Notes: generated by a model not told the origin, from the letters alone. Shown: positions 12,127 through 24,403, numbered from the stretch's first letter. The stretch: 64,000 bases of DNA from Mytilus trossulus (GCF_036588685.1 NC_086378.1:75657127-75721126); one strand, 5' to 3'. A program made the numbers and translations.

Positions 12127-12187
12127 CAACTCGTCTAAACATCAACACAACAATGTTAGAACTGTAAATATGCTTTCGCAAATGAGG
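12127..12187 (-). repeat. Partial third copy of the 360-bp repeat
   Basis: It starts CAACTCGTCTAAACATCAAC, then diverges (CACAACAATGTTAGAACTG) and ends at CTTTCGCAAATGAGG. Confidence 0.75.
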
Positions 12188-12198
12188 GCCTGGACAGG

Positions 12199-12300
12199 GT
12201 TTTGGGAGCATAGGAGAGAGGGGGCGGGAGAAGGGAGAGCAGGGGCGGGAGGAAGGAGAGAAGGGGCAGGAGAAAGGAGAAAAGGGTATATAAAGGAGAC
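12199..12300 (+). repeat. Purine-rich GGGAGAA tract
   Basis: Almost pure G/A on the plus strand, built of loose units like GGCGGGAGAAGG. A similar tract is at 16068-16150, also next to a SINE head. It is capable of triplex formation; no function can be claimed. Confidence 0.8.
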
Positions 12301-14599
12301 AAAAATGTGTATTAAAATTATTAAAATTTTTGGAAAACAATTATTTAATAAATAAGTGAATCAAATGATTCAAGAAAGTTGTATTAAAAAGTAAAACGAG
12401 CAAAAAAACAACCAAAAACGACTCCGACAAAATCTTAAAACGGAAAGTCCTTATTCTAACTGCAAAATCAAACAAATGGATAACAACTGTTATATTCCGA
12501 ATTGGTTCAGCTATAGGCATTTTCTTATGCTGAAAACGTTGGATTGGACCTGGTTTTATAGTTAGCTACACCTCTCACATGTATGACAGTCGCAGAAAAT
12601 TGTGCATAGTGACGAAAAAAATATTCCAAACCTTTTCACTAATTCATTACAATCTCTTATGGAGAAAGAATAAAAAACTAACAATTTCCAGGATTTTATT
12701 GTGAGCCCGTGCATGTATAGCGACACATGTTACCATCCTTTTTTTTTTTTTAGATACATTGCTTCAAAGTGGACCGATATGCATAGAATTTGGCAGAAAA
12801 AGGATTTCCCCTGTCTGGTTTCGTAAATTTCCTATTAATTCTAACTGACAGGGTTGAGTCTTAGATTCAGCTTTCAAAATTTCATTGGGTGAACAGTGAT
12901 TTTCAAGAACAATTTGAATTTATTGATTTAAGGTTGCAAAATGTCCGGTGGCAAATATTTCAGGCATGTTCAGGACCATACAATACATTTTGAAATGATA
13001 CATTAAAAAAAATTCTAAGAACATACATGCATCATCTATAGGTAAAACACTTTGTGCATTATAAAAGTTCCACCATGGAATTGTACACTGTATAGAAGAA
13101 GTCAGACTCTGTGCTTTGAATATGCGCACTTTTGGTTCATATATATATTTATATCAAAGATCATAGTGGAATATACCGGTAGTTGGGAATCTCAATTTTA
13201 AATCATGTCCAACTCAACAACAAAACACACCCATCCCTGTACACCCAAGTGTAAATTAACAGGAACCAAAATGATATTAAAATGTTTACGTGTTTTCAGT
13301 TTGTTTCTGCATTTGAAGAAATATATCAAACAAACATATCTCTTATTTTGTTTTGGCGTTCCGAGCGCTTTTCTTGGTTTATTTTCGACAATTATTAAAA
13401 TAATTAATCAAACGATTATTCGTATATTGTTGGCCACTGGGTTTTATTTTAATGAATTGTGTGATTGTAAATTTCAAGAAATAATTTTTGAAATACTGAA
13501 TTGAAAGAAAAAATATGTAACCGGGGGCTGAGAGATATAATTTTATTTTGTTCCAACAGATGCACAGTAAGTGTTAACATCCCAAAATGACAGGTCTTTG
13601 TTAACTTTTTCCTCATTTCGATGTTGCTGTCCCGGGACCATATTTTCTGGACAGTCCAATTGTATTCCAAAACTGGTTACTCTTGGAACATATAGGAAAA
13701 GTTGTGTGCCAAAATAACCAAGTTCCAGGACATTTGTATTATTCTTCTTTGTTAATTCCATTTTAAAAATATTTTCTGACTGATTTTCAAAGACTGCTTT
13801 TACTATGTATTTTCAACAAATTATATTCCGTATTATTTTCCAAAAGATTTTAATTTTTCTTTTTTGCAAGAAGAGTTTTTTTTGGCAACCAATTTAAAAC
13901 GAATTGGTTTCTTATGATATTGCAAAAATAGTGTCACAAAAATTCCCCGTATTTTCGTAAATTAAAAATAACCTGCTTTTCTATAGTTTGGATTTACAGG
14001 GGCGTAGCAGCCTGCTGCCGTACCAATAATTTTCGAAGGTACGGCATGCCATACCTATTTTTTTTATAATTCATTGAAAAAACAAAGTTTTTTTCACGCT
14101 GATTATAGAAAACAAGGTTTTTACAGGAAAAAATCAAAGACAGATAATCCCATTTATGAGTCATAGGCAATATAAACAGTATATACATTTATTAATACTG
14201 GTTCAATAGAAATAAAGGAATGTGGTAGACTAGTAGCCAATTAATGAGACGAGTCGAACTCTTAATCCAGGTTTGATAATGTGTTAAAAGTAAACAATCA
14301 TTTTAAGTCAAACTGAGTACGGCATACAGCAAGCTAAAAAAAAGTGGGCACCGAAATGAAAAAAAAGAATTATCGAAAATTTTTTAAATACTTGTTTATG
14401 TCTAGATGATGCAACCTAAGTCTACTAATTACGCTATTTTTTGTGTAGCTGAACTTTATGTGATTTTTTTAAAAACTTATCACGATTTTTTTAGAAATGA
14501 TGTTGAATTTGGGATGTCCCTGTCCGAATCGGCTGAAAATGTTCTATTTTCCTTTGTTTATACATTGTCACAAACATTGTCAGTATTCACCTCAAAAGC
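12301..14599. other. AT-rich spacer, nothing recognised
   Basis: Several open frames of 60-100 codons overlap on both strands, without splice logic, known motifs or repeat matches in the window. I see no supportable gene here. Confidence 0.5.
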
Positions 14600-14990
14600 T
14601 ACTTATTAAGAAGGGTTGGTTACGATACTGTTGTCAGTTCACTAACGATTGCTTATTTTGGCTTTAATATTGATTCACTTGGACAGGGTTTTTTCTTCTC
14701 ATATATTTTATGATGGTATACTACTGTTAATTTATGTAGCATTGTCAATTTGTTTAGTTTCTTTTGTGACCTATTCTGACATCGGAATTGACTTCTCTTC
14801 AACTGAGCTTTACTGTGCGTATTGTTGTGCGTTTGTTTTTTTCTACATTGACTAGAGGTATAGGGGGAGATTGAGATCGCAAAAAACATGTTTAACCATC
14901 TGCAATTTTGCGCCTGTCTCAAGTCGGGAGCCTCTGGCCGTTGTTATAGTCTTGAATGATTTTTAGTTTTACTCTTTTTTGGGGAGATAT
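14600..14990 (+). mobile_element. 3' remnant of an RT element of the 10-11.7 kb family
   Basis: AAGAAGG...TACGATACTGTTGTCA and the following GCTTATTTTGGCTTTAATATTGA match, with mismatches, the C-terminal coding part of the RT at 10791-10900 (opposite strand). The downstream sequence matches the same 3' UTR, including GCGCCTGTCTCAAGTCGGGA and GCCTCTGGCC. The frame is broken: a dead fragment. Confidence 0.7.
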
Positions 14991-16067
14991 TGAGGTCCCC
15001 GTAATAAAATCATCATAAGGACCATAACTGATACATAACATAAACTTCTACAATTGAACCATATGTCTTTGACGATAAATGTGTAAAGAAGTCATCACTA
15101 GAAACCTCTCAAGAAATGACAATAATAAATTCTAGATTTGGATCCATCCAATCAATTTATAATAGAAATTTAATGGAGTAGAATACGGCATAAAAAATGT
15201 TTAACCCTTACTCTTTATTTATATACAAGCCTCACGTCAAGAACTATTAAATTAGTGTATTTTATACTTATTTCATGTTTTAAGGGGAAAAAGATATCCT
15301 AAAGAAATTTGCCCTGCTACGCCCAGGAACGAAATTTATTATATACGTACCACTATAAAAAAAATCCCTTGTATGCCAAGACACATTGATTGGCATCCGA
15401 CACAAAATTGAAAGTATAAATTTAGGCCAAGATATTCCACTCGTTGCAATTGTATCAATTTGGATTGTTGAACACATTTCATGTTTCAAATTCTTTTCTT
15501 TTTCTTTTTTTCTACATTTTGAATTTGACTTTCAAAAAAGTGAGATAACTCAAATTGCTACTGAAAAAATGATAAGCGAAATTTAAGTGTCAGAATGCAG
15601 GATTTTGCACCATTTATCTCAAAATTTCTCTGGCCCTTTAGTGTCTCCGAAACCCCGCTGTCGAATGTCCGCCTCAACAAGGCGGGATGAGTCGCTTCGC
15701 TTCTCATCGTACCAATATAAATTTGAGTGCTACGCCTCTGAATTTAATACTTTAAAATTATTCGGGAAGCGGCGTGTATCAGAGTTAAGCTGCAGGTGCA
15801 CATTCACGATTTTTATTGCCGTCCTTAATAAGACTATTTCCGATTATTTGTCAAATATTGAAAATTTGGGAGGTTGCTTTCTTAATGAATCTCTTTTAAG
15901 TGCATCTACTCCTGAACAACTGCATGGATGGATATAGAAGAAATATTTACATGAGAATATTCGAAATGATAAAGGGGAAATACTCGTTACTTTTATAGTA
16001 TAGCATTTCTAATCTTCTGATCGAAACTCTTCCTGAAAGTTTTATGGATTTTAAGAAATGTATGTTG
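14991..16067. other. Spacer, no supportable gene
   Basis: A 116-codon open frame at 15587-15937 has somewhat higher GC than its surroundings and a small CCGCCT/AGGCGG hairpin near 15670-15690. I do not recognise its protein and see no splice context. Confidence 0.4.
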
Positions 16068-16345
16068 GAAAAGGTAAGGGAGAGAGAAAAGGGAGGGAAA
16101 CGGGAGAAGGAGGGCGGGAGAAGGGAGAAGAGAGGCGGGAGCAGGGAGAAACCTACCCCCTGTCCAGTCCCTCGCAAATGTTTTGTTCTTCCCTCGCTGG
16201 GATTCGAACCCATGCTACTGCGATATCGTGACACCAAATCGCCTGCACTGTAGCCGTCCCGCTAGATCACACGACCACCTGGGCTACATAAAAAAATGAA
16301 GCTTTCGCTGGCCATTTGTTACCTTTCCACGTCAGTTTTAATCTA
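16068..16345 (-). repeat. Purine tract plus tRNA-derived SINE copy
   Basis: GGGAGAA-type purines (16068-16150) are followed by a SINE head at 16193-16285 (minus). Its box B, GGTTCGAATCC, is intact; box A carries one change (TGATCTAGCGGG). Flanking GTTACCTTTCCACGTCAGTT matches copies A and B. Confidence 0.75.
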
Positions 16346-16480
16346 TATATAGTGTCGATCAGGGTAATTGTATATAATGTAGAGAACAGTCAATAATTTG
16401 AAAATCCGGATAATAGTATTTAGTTTAGAAGACACCTATGTGTCCATCAGGGTCGTCATTATATCTAGTCTAGTTCAGCT
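16346..16480 (+). repeat. 46-bp minisatellite, last diverged units
   Basis: GATCAGGGTAATTGTATATA and following GAGAACAGTC match the 46-bp unit. It directly precedes the 26-bp array. Confidence 0.6.
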
Positions 16481-19020
16481 GGTATTTTTCTTTTATTGAC
16501 CATGCATCAGCTGGTATCTTTTTGTTTAACCATCAGCTGGATTCTGTTCGTTTGACCATCAGCTGATATTTGTTTGTTTGACCATCAGCTGATATTTGTT
16601 TGTTAAACCATCAGCTGATATCTGTTTGTTTGACCATCAGCTGATATTTGTTTGTTTAACCATCAGCTGATATTTGTTTGTTTAACCACCAGCTGATATT
16701 TGTTTGTTTAACCACCAGCTGATATCTGCTTGTTTGACCATCAGCTGATATCTGTTTGTTTAACAACCAGCTGATATCTGTTTGTTTAACCATCAGCTGA
16801 TATCTGTTTGTTTGACCACCAGCTGATATCTGCTTGTTTGACCAACAGCTGATATCTGTTTGTTTGACCATCAGCTGATATCTGTTTGTTTAACCACCAG
16901 CTGATATCTGCTTGTTTGACCATCAGCTGGTATTTGTTTGTTTAACCATCAGCTGATATCTGTTTGTTTAACCATCAGCTGATATCTGTTTGTTTAACCA
17001 TCAGCTGATATTTGTATGTTTAACCACCAGCTGATATCTGCTTGTTTGACCATCAGCTGATATTTGTTTGTTTAACCACCAGCTGATATCTGTATGTTTA
17101 ACCACCAGCTGATATCTGTTTGTTTGACCATCAGCTGATATTTGTTTGTTTAATCATCAGCTGGTATCTGTTTGTTTCAAAATCAGAAGGTATTTGTTTG
17201 TTTGACCATCACCTGGTATTTTTTCTTTGTCCATCATCTTGTACTTTTTAGCTTGACAATCAACTGGTAATTTTTGGTAAGACCATCAGCTGGTATCTGT
17301 TTGTTTGACCATCAGCTAGTATCTGTTTGTTTGACCATCAACTAGTATCTCTTTGTTTGACCAACAGCTGGTATCTATATTTTTAATTGACCATGCATCA
17401 GTTGGTTTCTTTTTGTGTGACCATCAGCTGATATTTGTTTGGGTAAAAATCAGAAGGTATCTGTTTGCTTGACCATCACCTGGTATTTTTGGTAAGACCA
17501 TCAGCTGGTATCTGTTTGTTTGACCATCATGTATTATCTTTTTGTTTGACCAATAGCTGGTATCTGTTTCTTTGACCATCAGCTTGTATCTTTTTGTTTG
17601 ACCATCAGTTGATATCGTTTTGTTTTACCATCAACTGGATCTTTTTGTTTGACCAACAGCTGGTATCTGTTTGTTTGACCAACAGCTGATATCTGTTTGT
17701 TTGACCAAAAGCTGGTATTTTTTTTGATTTGACCATCAGCTGGTATCTTTTTGTTTGACCAACAGCTGGTATCTTTTTGTTTATTCATCAACTAGTATAT
17801 TTTTGTTTGACCATTTGACCATCAGCTAGTATCTTTTTGTTTTACCATTTGCTGGTTGTTTTTTTGTTTGACCAACAGCTGGTATCTGTTTGTTTTACCA
17901 TCAGCTAGTATCTTTTTGTTTGACCATCAGCTGGTATAGTTTTGTTTGACCAACAGCTGGTATCTGTTTGTTTGACCATCAGTGAGTATCTTTTTGTTTG
18001 ACCATCAGCTTGTATCTGTTTGCTTGACCAACAGCTGGTATCTGTTTGTTTGACCAACAGCTGATATCTGTTTGTTTGACCAACAGCTGGTATTTTTTTT
18101 GATTTGACCATCAGCTGGTATCTTTTTGTTTGACCAACAGCTGGTATCTGTTTGTTTGACCATCAGCTAGTATCTTTTTGTTTGACCATCAGCTGGTATA
18201 GTTTTGTTTGACCAACAGCTGGTATCTGTTTGTTTGACCATCAGTTAGTATCTTTTTGTTTGACCATCAGCTTGTATCTGTTTGTTTGACCATCAGCTGG
18301 TATGTTTTTGTTTGACCAACAGCTAGTATTTTTTTTACCAACAACTAGTATCTTTTTGTTTGACCATCAGCTGGTATCTGTTTGTTTGATCAGCAGCTGG
18401 TATATTTTTGTTTAACCATCAGCTAGTATCGTTTTGATTGACCAACAGCTAGTATCTTTTTGATTGACTAACAGCTGGTATCTTTTTTTTTACCAACAGC
18501 TGATATCTGTTTGTTTGACCAACAGCTGGTATCTTTTTGTTTGACCAACAGCTGGTATCTGTTTGTTTGACCATCAACAAGTATCTTTTTGTTTGACCAA
18601 CAGCTGGTATCTTTTTGTTTATTCATCAACTAGTATATTTTTGTTTGACCATTTGACCATCAGCTAGTATCTTTTTGTTTTACCATTTGCTGGTTGTTTT
18701 TTTGTTTGACCAACAGCTGGTATCTGTTTGTTTTACCATCAGCTAGTATCTGTTTGTTTGACCATCAATTATTATCTCGTTGAATTACCAACCTTGGTAT
18801 CTGTTTGGTTAATCATCAGCTGATATTTGTTTGTTTGACCACCAACTAGTATCTTTATTTTTACCAACAGCTGGTATATGTTTGTTTGACCATCAACTAG
18901 TATCTTTTTGTTTGACCAGCAGCTGGTATCTGTTTGTTTGACCATCAGCTAGTATCTTTTTGTTTGACCATCAGCTGGTATCTTTTTTGTTTGACCAACA
19001 TCTGGTATGTTTGTTTGACG
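16480..19020 (+). repeat. 26-bp minisatellite, about 95 units
   Basis: The consensus unit is TTTGTTTGACCATCAGCTGA plus TATCTG, with variants GTTTAACCACC, CAACAGCTGG and CATCAGCTAG. It spans about 2.5 kb with higher-order duplications: the block near 17760-17900 recurs near 18600-18745. Long open frames rich in KQTD and CWSN on the minus strand are repeat translations, because three 26-bp units make 26 codons. The array resumes at 28765. Confidence 0.95.
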
Positions 19021-19193
19021 ACCTACTACACAGATCAAATGTGCAGTGGATGTGCTGCAAATGTGAATCCATGAATGTGGACTCGTTTACCTACCATAGC
19101 TTTGAGCTATATACAACTAATATGTTCTCACCACTCTCAAGAACCGACTTTTCAATAGATAGTGACTTAAGTACCATTCCACATGGTAATTAA
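19021..19193 (+). mobile_element. LINE fragment: PHD-like cysteine finger region
   Basis: The frame contains VQWMCCKCESMNVDSFTYHS, typical of the N-terminal Cys-rich region that in molluscan LINEs precedes an AP endonuclease. It starts directly in the 26-bp minisatellite and stops at a TAA at 19191-19193. The rest of such a LINE begins at about 25715 on the same strand. Confidence 0.65.
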
Positions 19194-19679
19194 CCAATAG
19201 AATTTTATTGTTTTAAGATATTATTTATCAGACACCTTAGTGGATAAAAAAACAAATAGAGAGCTGTTAGTATATATATTGTAACTCCATATCATACATT
19301 GTATATGTATAAGGTGAATAAATTTGCTTGTAACTTTGGATAGAGTCTCATGAAATGGTGAAAATCACTGTATCCCGGTACACAGGTACACAGGGTTGTC
19401 AATAAATGAAAACATAAAATTAGCAGAATTAAAAATACATGTACTAATTCATACATGTATTACAACAACACTTAAAGAGTCATTTTTTTTGTTGTTGAAA
19501 ACTTGGATCAGATAAATATAGAAAAGTATATTGACTATTTATTAAATCTTTTCATAACTGCTGACTGTCTTCTTTCCTCTCCCAAAGCAATTCAACAAAA
19601 TTTAACGGTTTCAAGTTTTGACGTCACATGCGTGTTGAATAAACAGGTGTTTATAAGTATGACATTTGATTTCTATGAT
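19194..19679. other. Non-coding sequence within the split LINE
   Basis: AT-rich sequence with no open frame of note. A 14-base inverted repeat links 19169-19182 (AAGTACCATTCCAC) and 25703-25716 (GTGGAATGGTACTT) across the interrupting segment. Confidence 0.5.
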
Positions 19680-19734
19680 TTTTATACGACCGCAAAATTT
19701 GAAAAAAAATTCGTCGTATATTGCTATCACGTTG

Positions 19735-19766
<32 letters not shown>

Positions 19767-21760
19767 CGAATACTTTTAGTTTTCGCACTCTAACTTTAGT
19801 AAAAGTGAATAGAAATCTATGAAGTTTTAACAAAAGGTTTATGACCACAAAAGGAAGGTTGGGATTGATTTTGGGAGTTTTGGTCCCAACATTTTAGGAA
19901 TTAGGGGCCAAAAAGGCCCCAAATAAGCATTTTCTTGGTTTTCGCACTATAACTTTAGTTTAAGTTAATAGAAATCTATGAAATGTTGACACAAGGTTTA
20001 TGACCACAAAAGAAAGGTTGGGATTGATTTTGGGAGTTTTGGTTCCAACAGTTTAGGAATTAGGGGCCAAAAAAGGGCCCAACTAAGCATTATTCTTGGT
20101 TTTCGCACAATAACTTTAGTTTAAGTCAATAGAAATCAATGAAATTTAAACACAATGTTTATGACCACAAAAGGAAGGTTGGTATTGATTTTGGGAGTTT
20201 TAAAATTCCATTTTTTCCACATTTTACTTTTAAATGGACTTAGTTTTTCTGTGGGGAACCATTACATTCACTCTGTGGTTAAAGTTTTTAAAATTTTAAT
20301 ACCTTTCTTAAACTATCCTGGGTCTGTACCAAACTTTGACAGAAGCTTATTTATGATCATAAGATAGTATCCAGAAGTAAATTTTGTAAAAAAATAACTC
20401 CATTTTTTCTGTATTTTACTTTTAAATGGACTTAGATTTTCTTCCAGTTAACATTACATACAGTCTGCAGTTAAAGTTTTCAAAACATTTATAAGATTCA
20501 TTAACTATCCTAGATTTTTACCAAACTTGGACAGAAGCTTCTTACAATCAAAAGATAGTATCAAGAGGAATATTTTTATTGATTTTTTTCCTCATTTTTG
20601 TTGAGCCTGGGATTTACAGCAAAGTAGGCGGGACACTGGGTTCCGTGGAACCCTTACATATTTTTTATTATTGGCCCAGTTTTCAAGTTGGCCCAAATCG
20701 GGGTCCAAAATTAAACTTTGTTTGATTTCATCAAAAATTGAATAATTGGGGTTCTTTGATATGCCAAATCTAACTGTGTATGTAGATTCTTAATTTTTGG
20801 TCCTGTTTTAAAATTGGTCTACATTAAAGTCCAAAGGGTTCAAAATTTAACTAAGTTTGATTTTAACAAAAATTGAATTCTTGGGCCTCTTTGATATGCT
20901 GAATCTAAACATGTACTTAGATTTTTGATTATGGGCCCAGTTTTCAAGTTGGATCAGGATCTAAAATTATTATATTAAGTATTGTGCAATAGCAAGAAAT
21001 TTTCAATTGCACAGTTATAAATTCAGCAATAGCAAGAAATCTTCAATTGCGCAGTATTGTGCAATAGCAAGAAATCTTCAATTGCACAGTATTGTGCAAT
21101 AGCAAATATTGTCAATTGCACAGTATTGCACAATAGCAAGAAATATCTAATTGCACAATATTGTGCAATAGCAAGAAATTCCAATTGGATTTCAATTGGA
21201 GTTATCTTTCTTTGTCCAGAATAGTAGTTGAATCAACTTAAATCATTGTTTTATACAATATACAATGTATATTCACTTTTACTACCAACTGATAGATTAA
21301 AACAATCTTTACCATTCAGTCATTGTCAGTGATAACAAGCACTTTTTTTTACATTTTAATATTTTATGATGTATTTAAATGAGTAGTTAATGTTGCAAAC
21401 TTCATTAGAAATTTGAATTGAGATCAGTTTTAAAATAAGGGAAAGGGGGATGTGAAAAAAAATTTGGGGGGTCAATTTTTTTCATTTCAGATTTCATAAA
21501 TAAAAATAAAATTTCTTCAAACATTTTTTTGAGAGGATTAATATTCAACAGCATAGTGAATTGCTCGATGGCAATTTTTTTTTAAGTTCATTAGACCACA
21601 TTCATTCTGTGTCAGAAACCTATGCTGTGTCAACTTTTTAATCACAATCCAAATTTAGAGCTGAATCCAGCTTGAATGTTGTGTCCATACTTGCCCCAAT
21701 CGTTCAGGGTTCAACCTCTGCGGTCGTATAAAGCTGCGCTCTGCGGAGCATCTGGTTATT
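19680..21760 (+). mobile_element. (GTC)n-bearing non-coding element with CGACCGC ends
   Basis: It begins TATACGACCGCA (near 19682) and ends TGCGGTCGTATA (near 21730), perfect 12-bp inverted ends, followed by AAGCTGCGCTCTGCGGAGCA. Inside are a (GTC)n run (19737-19767), three repeats of a block with TTATGACCACAAAAGG (near 19840, 20000, 20160), and a tandem block at 20980-21190. A 3' fragment of the same element is at 46975-47175. No transposase is encoded. Confidence 0.75.
20980..21190 (+). repeat. Internal tandem repeat of GCAATAGCAAGAAAT units
   Basis: Four to five units of about 45 bp alternate GTGCAATAGCAAGAAAT with TCAATTGCACAGTATT. The units are partly self-complementary (TTGCACA/TGTGCAA). 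Confidence 0.85.
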
Positions 21761-22189
21761 CTTACAATTATTTTAAACATGATCATACATGTACCATTCA
21801 TAATTTGCATGTCTTATAATTTTTCACTTCTGTTTTTTAGATTTTCTAGCGGAACTACATGACAGGCATAGAGCTATCACAGTCACATATAATATCTTGG
21901 AAGCAGCATTTTTATAAGATATCAATAAGACAGTGGACATACTACATTGAACACTTTTGGATGAATTATAGCCAGAAGAAGTTTTGATCTGACATTAAGG
22001 ACTGGGCCATATAATTTTTGCCCTTATCCTTCAAGTGGTTTGTTTATAGGGGACTGAATTGGCTTGTGTGAGTCTGCATCTTTAAAGGAAACAACTTGAT
22101 TGACAATTTGTAAAAACAAAAATTTTATAGAATTATAAAGAAAAATAATGCTTACTGATTTTTGTATTGCCTGTGAAAATAGAGATCTG
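21761..22189. other. Spacer with one exon-like segment
   Basis: After a pyrimidine-rich TTTTTTAG (near 21840) an open stretch of about 24 codons ends in TAA near 21917. No partner exon or known protein was recognised, so it is not called as a gene. Confidence 0.3.
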
Positions 22190-22486
22190 AAGGATCCTTT
22201 ACTATAGATAATTTAGCTGATCTGTAACAATAACATCTCCATGCCTTATATATCATGTACTGTAGTACGCCGCTGGATTAAAACTGACGTGGAAAGGTAA
22301 CACATGCCCACCGAAAGCTTTACTTTTGTGAAGCCCAGGTGGTCGTGTGGTCTAGCGGGACGGCTGCAGTGCAGGCGATTCGGTGTCACGATATCACAGT
22401 AGCATGGGTTCGAATCCCGGCTAGGGAAAAAACAAAAATTTGCTTTCGATCTAACATGGTTGGGTTGATGTTTAGACGAGTTGTAT
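22190..22486 (+). repeat. tRNA-derived SINE, plus-strand copy
   Basis: It carries the same element as copies A and B, in the opposite orientation: ACTATAGATAATTTAGCTGA, GTGGAAAGGTAACACATG, box A TGGTCTAGCGGG and box B GGTTCGAATCC (22333-22426), ending TTGATGTTTAGACGAGTTG. A TA microsatellite follows. It is not associated with an RT here. Confidence 0.8.
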
Positions 22487-22500
22487 ATATATATATATAT

Positions 22501-24361
22501 ATAAACAAGTCTAAATTGAAAACTACGTTCAAACCTATGATTGCGTTGGATAAAAACCGCAATTTTTATACGTGTGCATGTCAAACAAATTTCGTTGTAG
22601 AAGGGTCTAAAAACAGCACAAACAACATTTTCCAAAAGACCAAAAAAAGTGAAAAAGTATATTTAAACAAAACGCATTTGACTAACAGGTCGAACAACTG
22701 ATGTTCTTTAACCCTGCTGACTGTCATTGACGATTGCCAAATAAAATTGATCACAAGATGTAACAAAATGGATCTTAATATAAATTTAATACGTCACAGA
22801 AAGAAAAAAAAATTGTTAACTTGTGGCTACGATGTTGTGCCACAAACATTCGGTGTCAATATTTCTTTAGTACACCAGATCTAGATTTCGACAATATATG
22901 TCTCTTCAGTGATGTTAGGGATCGAAACGGTATTTGGAAGGCCATATAATTTACTCTCAATTAAAGATTGACTCTTGAATTTTAAGAGACAACATAGGAT
23001 GAACGGATCATATAAACCGTAGAGGAAATATGATACATGCCCAAACAAAAAATATAAACAAGTCTAAATAGAAAACTACGTTCAAACCTATGATTGCGCT
23101 GGATAAAAACCGCAATTTTTATACGTGTGCATGTCAAACAAATTTCGTTGTAGAAGGGTCTAAAAACAGCACAAACAACATTTTCCAAAAGACCAAAAAA
23201 AGTGAAAAAGTATATTTAAACAAAACGCATTTGACTAACAGGTCGAACAACTGATGTTCTTTAACCCTGCTGACTGCCATTAACGATTGCCAAATAAAAT
23301 TGATCACAAGATGTAACAAAATGGATCTTAATATAAATTTAATACGTCACAGAAAGAAAAAAAAATTGTTAACTTGTGGCTACGATGTTGTGCCACAAAC
23401 ATTCGGTGTCAATATTTCTTTAGTACACCAGATCTAGATTTCGACAATATATGTCTCTTCAGTGATGTTAGGGATCGAAACGGTATTTGAAAGGCCATAT
23501 AATTTACTCTCAATTTAAGATTGACTCTTGAATTTTAAGAGACAACATAGGATGAACGGATCATATAAACCGGAGAGGAAATATGATACATGCCCAAACA
23601 AAAAATATAAACAAGTCTAAATAGAAAACTACGTTCAAACCTATGATTGCGCTGGATAAAAACCGCAATTTTTATACGTGTGCATGTCAAACAAATTTCG
23701 TTGTAGAAGGGTCTAAAAACAGCACAAACAACATTTTCCAAAAGACCAAAAAAAGTGAAAAAGTATATTTAAACAAAACGCATTTGACTAACAGGTCGAA
23801 CAACTGATGTTCTTTAACCCTGCTGACTGCCATTAACGATTGCCAAATAAAATTGATCACAAGATGTAACAAAATGGATCTTAATATAAATTTAATACGT
23901 CACAGAAAGAAAAAAAAATTGTTAACTTGTGGCTACGATGTTGTGCCACAAACATTCGGTGTCAATATTTCTTTAGTACACCAGATCTAGATTTCGACAA
24001 TATATGTCTCTTCAGTTATGTTAAGGATCGAAACGGTATTTGGAAGGCCATATAATTTACTCTCAATTTAAGATTGACTCTTGAATTTTAAGAGACAATA
24101 TAGGATGAACGGATCATATAAACCGGAGGAGAAATATGATACATGCCCAAACAAAAAATATAAACAAGTCTAAATTGAAAACTACGTTCAAACCTATGAT
24201 TGCGTTGGATAATTTTTATACGTATGCATGTCAAACAAATTTCGTTGTAGAAGGGTCTAAAAACAGCACAAACAACATTTTCCAAAAGACCAAAAAAAGT
24301 GGAAAAGTATATTTAAACAAAACGCATTTGACTAACAGGTCGAACAACTGATGTTCTTTAA

Positions 24362-24363
<2 letters not shown>
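22501..24363 (+). repeat. 553-bp tandem array, three full units and a partial
   Basis: Units start at 22501, 23054, 23607 and 24160 (ATAAACAAGTCTAAAT), exactly 553 bp apart. The fourth stops after about 204 bp at a (TA)n run. Units differ by only a few bases, so the array is young or recently homogenised. Repeated short open frames of 60-68 codons are non-coding shadows. A reverse-complement copy of the first part of the unit is at 24790-25053. Confidence 0.95.

Positions 24364-24400
<37 letters not shown>

Positions 24401-24403
<3 letters not shown>

Noticed and set aside
12920-14188. Several 60-100-codon frames on both strands
   Set aside because: Mutually overlapping, AT-driven, with no motif, splice site or repeat match.
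13994-14188. Minus-strand frame near an AT-rich repeat
   Set aside because: Short, low complexity, no supporting context.
16656-18111. Minus-strand frames rich in KQTD/CWSN repeats
   Set aside because: They are translations of the 26-bp minisatellite; the period in codons equals three units. No start context or domain.
16480-19020. CRISPR-like regular 26-bp repetition
   Set aside because: Units abut without unique spacers, vary continuously and lie in eukaryotic DNA with introns: a minisatellite.
22333-22426. A true tRNA gene (boxes A and B present)
   Set aside because: Four diverged copies share the same flanks, and the ends do not form an acceptor stem, so it is a SINE head.
22982-24285. 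Repeated 61-68-codon frames in the 553-bp units
   Set aside because: They recur only because the DNA is tandemly repeated. They are short, overlap on both strands and have no motif.
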